Source: Panopea generosa
Taxonomy: Eukaryota; Mollusca; Bivalvia; Adapedonta; Hiatellidae
Assembly (NCBI GenBank): GCA_029582155.1
Contig: CM055897.1
Coordinates: 14,994,482 to 15,058,481 of the forward strand
Direction of reading: 5' to 3'
Length of the DNA: 64,000 bases
A program made the translations under genes and the position numbers. Positions 57,481-64,000 of this stretch are shown piece by piece; positions within the stretch are counted from its first letter, which is position 1, and each line of letters opens with the position of its first letter. The notes under the pieces are model-generated. The model was not told the origin of the DNA. It saw only the letters and a list, made by a program, of their open reading frames with translations, and made no database searches.

Positions 57481-59938
57481 TTTTAAGCTGGAACTGATAT
57501 ATATATATATATATAAAATAACAATATTTATATTTAAGATATTTGTTATATATTTTACCAATAGAATTGATTCATTTTAAATATATCTTTGAATGTGTAT
57601 GAAATGATGTGTATCATCCATTAAGTTCATTGAATCAAATATTGAAGAGGGAGTTGTTAAAACTATGTCGTATTCTTTTATTAGATTTTTAGGTTTATTA
57701 TAGGATATTGATCAAAATAAGGTAAAATGTTTGCATCATGTCATCATACACACAAAGATCTACTGTATATTTTCTTATTTATGAGTATTTTAATATATAC
57801 GTTTTGGAATGAACTTGGCCTTACATGCCTGTTTTCGGTATTTTGTACAAAATGCAGCTGCATGTAATTTAATAGATGTGCTGTATGTATCAACTTTTTA
57901 GAGGTTATGCTTCTTCACATGTAGGGATATTAAGACAATAAATGTGGCATAAGGTCTGTCCAATGGCATTACAGCAGTGTATCACAATAACTGTTAAGCT
58001 TCACCACTAAGGTCCTAGCACATTGAACGCGCTGGTCCTCGAAATATTTGTATAATAAGGTTGTAGCAATTCGATACGTAGAATAAAACACTACCTGATG
58101 TTTGGGAAATCTAATGGGACCTCTCATATTTAACATTGAATTTGATTTGTATTGAGATTGCAAAATATGATTATTAATCAATATATCATAAGCATAAATT
58201 AAATTGCGAAATCAGGTTCCCAAATAAGACTTACATCCCCTACACCATTATCACGAAACCTTTCATTTCTAAAACCCTAACAAATAATAGCAAATTGAAA
58301 ATGGATGTGTCAAATCAATCATTGAACTGAAATGATGATAAACACTATGTGTTACCAGCAACAGAAAATACAGCACTGAAGAAAAGAAAATTATATTAAA
58401 GTCACACCGGACTTGGTAGCTCTAAAATTATTGGTATTGAAAATAACACAAAAATATATTGAATTAGGCATAAATATCCGTCAGGCTAAACGGCAAAAGT
58501 CACTTAGTCTAGTAGAACTTGTTACCTCACTGCAGACTCTTGTATTGTATGGTCCATGCACTAAATTATATGATGCAGAATGCAATAATATGAAATATAA
58601 AGCTGGGCAACTTTTTAGTATAGAATAATTAAATTAAAAAAATAAACTTTCACACTGAACATCTTCTTCACCAGTAAGCAGTTATATTTAATTATTATTA
58701 TATCTGGAGCATTTCCAGACAAATGTATAATAGGCTTTTTGTCATTTCTCAGCGCAGCAGTACTTATAAAAGACACTTTAAAGAGGGTAATATATAAATG
58801 TTTAAATATGTTTAAGTTAAAAACTGTAACAGTTGTACTGCAAGACTAAGGAAATAAATACAATGATTAAATTCCTATATATGTTAAATAATAACTCTTG
58901 GAAAATCAGTTTTGTTTGCCGAATCTGACGGTTTTAAATCTGAGCCAAAGTTTAGTTTGAACAGAAATGTAGCTGATATGATCTGATATCTAAATCATTT
59001 AAATTTATATAAGGATAGCTAAACTAATTATTGAAGTCCTATTCAAATGCCAATAGGAATTGTTGGAATTATTATAGCAACTACTAGTGCATGTTTCAGA
59101 ATATCGGCTGTTATCATTTTAAAGAAAGATTAAATCGAATGCCTTCATTTATTATCTGGTTTAAATACAATGATATGTTCTGAGAGAGAAAAGAAAGGGT
59201 ACCTATAGCTTGCAATCTATTACTGCACGTAATATACACGTTGATAATCATTGTATTTAGCAAATATGAGAGTGTCGTAGAAAACACAACTTTATGTTTA
59301 CGTAGAGTTTGAAAGGTAACTTTATAGTATATCAATCAAAATAGAACTCAAATACTAAACAAGCAGTGTGTAATTATTGTAATTGGTCAAGAATATCATG
59401 TACATGCATGAAAGCAAAGCATAGTGAATATCGAAGAAATATTGATTTACCACAGTTCTTGCAACATGAACTGTTTTCTGTTCTTCTTGCTCAGATCTAA
59501 ATATCTGGTACGGCTTATGACCTTCCTAAACACATGATGTCGGTCATATTCTAGAGTTAATAGTAATTAACAGTCAAGTGATAGCTAAGAACTTGTCCAA
59601 GGCAAAAGTAGACCAAAAGGTATTCAAAACCGTTGAAATCTTGTAGATATGTTTATTGTCAAAATAGTATATTCAGCTTTTCCATCAAATATGGTCATTT
59701 TGCCCTAAAACTGGAAAGAATTCATTGATCTTACTAAAATATGTAAAACACATTTAGTATAATATCTTGATGACTTAAATGGAACATGAACGCAGACATT
59801 TCACAACTGGTGGAGTTCCCTGTGATTTTTCTTACAGTAAACCACGGAGAAACAGATACAATAGCGTATCTTAATTCCGTGATTTACATCCATTCAAGTC
59901 AACGTGTGTTGTAACAGTGAATCAGTTATTGTAAGAAA
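57481..59938. other. Long non-coding stretch
   Basis: AT-rich, with a short TA run at 57500. Frames of 70-73 codons on both strands are unsupported. Nothing recognised. Confidence 0.4.
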
Positions 59939-60165
59939 TCAACACAGCAATACTTTCCTTAGGAAATCAAGTTTTTTCATTTTTAAATATATATCTTTTT
60001 GGCAATACGGGGCCAATAAAAGTGCTGGAATCACACAACAGTTTAGTAAGTACTCCCGGAAAATGACTTCGTGAACGTCGTACCGAATTAAATATGTGGG
60101 AAATCCTGCATAAAAAACTGCGGGAACGTCTTCCAGCAAATGCTGGGAACTTTCAATAAATTCTA
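59939..60165 (-). CDS. Candidate terminal exon, unidentified protein
   Basis: After an acceptor-like GAATAG at 60166, the minus strand is open in one frame for 74 codons to a TGA at 59939-59941. It reads EFIESSQHLLEDVPAVFYAG, YLIRYDVHEVIFREYLL, then a hydrophobic NCCVIPALLLAPYC and a Lys-rich end. It enters in phase 1, which would fit the donor at 62691. Protein-like composition is the main support; I recognise no family. Confidence 0.3.
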
Positions 60166-60338
60166 CTATTCAAAAATGCACAGTACCATCGCCATTAAAA
60201 CAGTGATTAACCGCTATAAATGTATTAAAGTATTGCAATAAATTAAAAGAACAAATATTAAACTACAACTTCATACCTTTGTATTAATATTGCATACATT
60301 ATAAAGTATTTATTTTAGTAAGTTTTTTTGTAATATTA

Positions 60339-60581
60339 CTACAAAAGTTTAAAGACAACTATAATGTGTCTTTTATATCTTTCTCCAGATTTGAATGTAT
60401 CAAATAAAGCCTTTGATGGTAAACTTGACCAAAATGACAAATAGTTAGCGGGAAATGAAATATACCGACATATTCCGTATACATTGATATTCATGCGGAA
60501 CATCTCCGAGTTAATGGCATTCTTGGCCTGTCGAGCATAGGCGATTGCGGCAATGGTGTAAAGGAGACAACTCAATTTCAA
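60339..60581 (-). CDS. Candidate short exon with signal-peptide-like start
   Basis: ATG at 60581, then MKLSCLLYTIAAIAYARQAK, a plausible signal sequence, and about 60 further codons including MNINVYGICRYISFPANY, to a TAG at 60339-60341. An AT-rich TTTATATTAAAA lies just upstream. No good donor was found inside, so it may be a single short open frame or chance. No family recognised. Confidence 0.22.
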   Translation of the reverse strand: MKLSCLLYTIAAIAYARQAKNAINSEMFRMNINVYGICRYISFPANYLSFWSSLPSKALFDTFKSGERYKRHIIVVFKLL

Positions 60582-60754
60582 TTTTAATATAAAACCTAAT
60601 TGCGCACTTTACACATATTTCACCTCTAGTAAGATAAATGATTAATTTTAAGGGGCTTTATTTTGCGAGGTCCTATATAGACCTCACAATCCATAAGGAC
60701 CCCACAAGAAAGGTCTAAGATAGACCAATACCCCGTAAATGCTAGTATGTCTTA

Positions 60755-60756
<2 letters not shown>

Positions 60757-60812
<56 letters not shown>
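60757..60812. repeat. (TA)n microsatellite
   Basis: About 28 TA dinucleotides, able to extrude as a cruciform. Confidence 0.95.
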
Positions 60813-60818
<6 letters not shown>

Positions 60819-60908
60819 TACAATTTAATATTACATTGACAGAATGACAGTCTTGTAAGAAAAGAATGTGTGTTATTAAAATTAATCCTACCATTAAAAA
60901 ACGCAATG

Positions 60909-61105
60909 TGGAGCGCGTAGTGCAGCGGTAGAGCATCGGCTCGATAATCGGAAGGTCGTCGGTTTGATTCTCCGTCACGGCTGCGTGTGGTTTCATCGAG
61001 CAAGTCATTTTTTTCTGTATAAACTTTGTATCTCGGTTGACCGAGAAAGACTTCGAGCGTGAGTTGTTATAACTTCTTTCGCAATCGAAGTAAAATAAAT
61101 AAGTT
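60909..61105 (+). mobile_element. tRNA-derived SINE, family 1
   Basis: GGAGCGCGTAGTGCAGCGGT, loop CTCGATAATC, B box GGTTTGATTC, CGGCTGCGTGTGG, GAGCAAGTC, then GAAAGACTTCGAGCG and tail TTTCGCAATCGAAGTAAAATAAATAAG. The tail closely resembles the family 2 tail (TTTCATCGCAATCGAGCTAA). Confidence 0.8.
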
Positions 61106-61539
61106 TAAAGATAACAAATGAATAAAAAAAATAGCGCACAATAGTATTAACAAGTATAACAATTGTATTAAATTCCTGAGTTGCCTAATTTTTATTTCAA
61201 TAACCATAAAAAAATCAACGACTTAATGAATTTATATATTGATATACACACAGGTGCTATATCAAATCTATATCATTGCTATGAACTTGTATATACTTGA
61301 TACATTGGATCTTAATAGTGAAAATGAAATGCAAATATTAAACTGAGACGTTGTCCGAGATGTCCGATTATTCTTTTTTATCGTTAAATTTCACCAACAC
61401 AGGGGCTCTCCCTAAAATGGTCTAAGACACCGTCTCAAAATTAGCTTACATCCCTTTTTGATAATGATAAAGTAAGGGTTATACAAAATCTATGAATGTT
61501 TATCCAGAAAGCTTTTGATCTTATCTTGTTTTGTTTTGA
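61106..61539. other. Non-coding spacer
   Basis: Nothing recognised. Confidence 0.4.
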
Positions 61540-61783
61540 TTTGTATTTTTAATGGGATTTAACGCCATTTTCAACACATTTCAGGTTATATCCAGTTTTA
61601 ATGGTGAAAGAAGACCTCAGGCTGAGACAGACTAAATAGAACCACCGTCCTTCCGCAAGTAACCTGAAGCTTTTCTCACATAAAGTTTTTGGAGGAGCGA
61701 GTGGGACTCGAACCTACGACCTTAGCGGTGAGAGGTAAGTGATCTTGAGACGGCGCCTTAGACCACTCGGCCACGGAGAACCC
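61540..61783 (-). mobile_element. SINE family 4 with Leu/Ser-tRNA-like head, near full length
   Basis: On the minus strand: TCCGTGGCCGAGTGGTCTAA (A box of a type II tRNA), a long variable-arm-like part, B box GTAGGTTCGAGTCCCAC, then ACTTTATGTGAGAA, TTACTTGCGGAAGGACGGTG, CAGCCTGAGGTCTTC, AAAACTGGATATAACCTGAA and GGCGTTAAATCCCATTAAAA. It is the most complete of the family; partial copies lie at 32874, 34105, 50375 and 62355. Confidence 0.85.
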
Positions 61784-62354
61784 CCTTTTGATCCTATAAG
61801 TATTCTGTATAAAAATGTTCGTAATCAATAATATGAAATGCTGAAAAAAATGTCACATGGTTGTTAAATTTAACCAAGAACATATATTATTATATTTAGA
61901 ATGTACAACTAACTATGTTTCTTTAACTTGGTCTTATTACAGCCAGTGACAAGATCAACTACATGGATATATGAACTGAATCTAGATTTAAATGTATATG
62001 TTCCGTTGTTTGATCTTGATATAATGTATGTTTTTATATCAGACATGAACACATGGGTATAGATCTTACCTACAAAATTATATTGCCTTTCTTGTATGTT
62101 AAGTCTTATAATATAAATTTTATCATAGTTTTATTATCTTATAATCTTGTATAAATATATAAAGCCTGAAACTCCAATTTACATATTTGTTTATAATATC
62201 ATATATTCAGTGCTTTATGATATCATACATAATTATGTTATATGATGTTTATTAGATTTGTCACCATATTTTCAATCATATATATGTGACTCCCCATGGG
62301 TCTCAGATCTTCTAGAAATAATGGAAATAAATGTGTCAAACAAACTTGTCTTCT
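61784..62354. other. Non-coding spacer
   Basis: AT-rich; nothing recognised. Confidence 0.4.
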
Positions 62355-62570
62355 CATCTCTAAGGTCATAGGTTCGAGTCACGCTCGCTCTAAAAACTTC
62401 ATGACTGTGAGAAAGTTTGTCAATTACTTGCGGAAGGACGGTCACATTGGTTCTACTCAGATTCATTCTAATGTGTTCCTCAACTAATAAAACTGGATAT
62501 ACCATATATAACCTGAAATATATTGAAAATAGCGGTAAACCAATTAAAAAAATAGTACTAATACAATGAA
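62355..62570 (+). mobile_element. SINE family 4, 5'-truncated
   Basis: Starts CTCTAAGGTCATAGGTTCGA and runs through TTACTTGCGGAAGGACGGTC, AAAACTGGATATACCATATA, TAACCTGAAATATATTG and GCGGTAAACCAATTAAAAAA. Confidence 0.8.
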
Positions 62571-62690
62571 ACAATTCTAAACACTACCACCATTGAGTGG
62601 AAATAATGTTATACGAACGAAAAGAATGATTATAACCAATCACGTATTATATCGTTATCGCTGAGACGTGAATCGCACTTTGAATGTTAC

Positions 62691-62876
62691 CTAACACCAG
62701 CGGGAGATACTCAGTAAACATATATACCGAACTGAACAGCTGACCCGCCACTGTTATATTTCCAGTATCTTCATTAAACTTTTGGGTAACGCTATTGTAG
62801 TCTGTGTCTGTATACGACATTAGCAGACAATCATGTATTGGTTTTACAAAGCCTGAATATTCTTTCCGATTCAAGT
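62691..62876 (-). CDS. Candidate internal exon, unidentified protein
   Basis: Acceptor CTTTAAAATATAG/AC and donor GTGTTAG/GTAACA enclose 186 bp that is open in one frame and symmetric (phase 1-1). It encodes NRKEYSGFVKPIHDCLLMSY, then NSVTQKFNEDTGNITVAGQL and SVYMFTEYLPLVL. A glycosylation-type NIT is present. A phase 1-1 exon with such composition suggests an extracellular module, but I recognise no family. Possible partner exon downstream at 59939-60165. Confidence 0.4.
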
Positions 62877-62943
62877 CTATATTTTAAAGAAACTGCTTTT
62901 TTTGAGAAAATACATAAAATGTCAAGTACATAAATTGTCAGAT

Positions 62944-63018
62944 GGCGTGCTAGCTGTTCCATTCAGTAGGCGGGCTAGCTGTTCCATTCAGTAGGCGTGC
63001 TAGCTGTTCCATTCAGTA
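62944..63018. repeat. 25-bp minisatellite, three copies
   Basis: GGCGTGCTAGCTGTTCCATT plus CAGTA, repeated at 62944, 62969 (one G variant) and 62994. Nearly perfect. Confidence 0.9.
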
Positions 63019-64000
63019 TATAGTATCATGTTATTCTGTGGTTTCTCGGCTCATTTGACTTTAACTGACTGTTTTTCATTTACATTAATAGTCAGGTTAT
63101 GTTATCCTCCTTGTTTACTTAAACTGAGTCAATTTAATTGTTACTCTTTTAGATTCTCGTGATATACTTAATATAAACGGTTAATAATCAGTTAAACAAT
63201 GGGAAGTCCCATAGGGTACATTTAAAGTCGAATGTGTGCCTGGATGTATCATTTTAAAGACGCAACCTGAAATTGAATTTGAGAACAGAATCGGTGATAA
63301 AATTAAATAAAGTTAACCAATTCCGTTCAGATGGTATCCGTCATCCTAAATCGTTCTTATTTCAAAATCAAATGAGATAGTTAACCGGTTTGCTTAACTT
63401 CAAAAGGGAATGCGTATACAGTGATGACATGTTATGAACTGTTAACAGTTTTTAATGTTATGATGTTATCTCGCATCAATCACACCGCTTTTGTTGTTTA
63501 ACGAAACAAATGTGATTTTATTTAACAAAAAAATGTTTTTAAATAAAGACGCAATAATGTTTTAGCCAGTCATTATAATTAATATTTAAATTGGTTAAAA
63601 TTTCACAACAAACTTCGAACAAAATGAACAAAAAAAAACGAAATCTTCTTTTATAGTATAGTTATTTTTGCATGGAAAAGGTGATTAAATGTTTTGTTTC
63701 GAGTATTTATACTTAACACGTTTAAAACCACAAGTATGAATATTGTATCAAATCTGATAAGACATGAACGATAAACCAGGATAAACGTTGTTTTCTTGTT
63801 TTTCAATTTAATTCTAATAAGTGTATCACTTTAAAGCACACATTGAACACATTTATTGATTCCGTAATATATATGAACTAATGAAAAATACGGCAGATCA
63901 GCGATAAAAATATATTAGATATAAAAATACTTTCGTTTTAAAATGGCGTTTAGTGAATATTTTTAAAACTGATACGAACACAAAATATACACATCTGGAG
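63019..64000. other. Non-coding right edge
   Basis: AT-rich; no open frame or motif of note. Confidence 0.4.

Overview
The window is animal (metazoan) nuclear DNA, most likely from a bivalve or related mollusc. The grounds are AT-rich sequence, spliced genes with GT-AG introns, no dense gene packing, several tRNA-derived SINE families, LINE relics, MITE-like elements, many minisatellites, and repeat types typical of bivalve genomes (the 'TGACCTTGACCT' family and the 'GGTCACCTGAGAC' family). The species assignment is inference. A 500-base assembly gap lies at 20595-21094, next to a poly-C tract.

Layout. 1-2064: a decayed LINE on the minus strand (ORF1-like remnant, then linker and the start of the reverse transcriptase of ORF2). 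2522-7053: a 41/42-bp satellite carrying one SINE. 8571-14583: a 24-bp satellite containing a 4.15-kb-spaced segmental duplication. 14.6-17.3 kb: unique DNA with MITE fragments. 17.3-17.7 kb: ACGC/CA microsatellites. 17.8-20.4 kb: a 40-bp satellite sandwiched between two minus-strand LINE fragments. 21-34 kb: mostly non-coding, with small transposons, a broken hAT-like transposase relic, tRNA-like repeats, and a single plus-strand galaxin-like exon near 31.6 kb. 34.6-41.8 kb: the only complete protein-coding gene I can reconstruct. 42-62 kb: MITEs, minisatellites and SINEs. 59.9-62.9 kb: isolated candidate exons on the minus strand.

The key locus is the minus-strand gene at 34708-41759. Five exons join in phase (1,1,2,1) into a predicted 261-residue secreted protein. 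It has a signal peptide, about four galaxin-like Cys modules, and a C-terminal domain of about 110 residues that resembles a netrin/C345C (NTR-like) module. A TATA box lies upstream, a poly-A signal lies downstream, and a decayed extra copy of one exon with its intron flank lies inside intron 1. A galaxin-plus-NTR arrangement is not one I know, so it is the best candidate here for something undescribed. Everything else is repeats or fragments and does not form a pathway.
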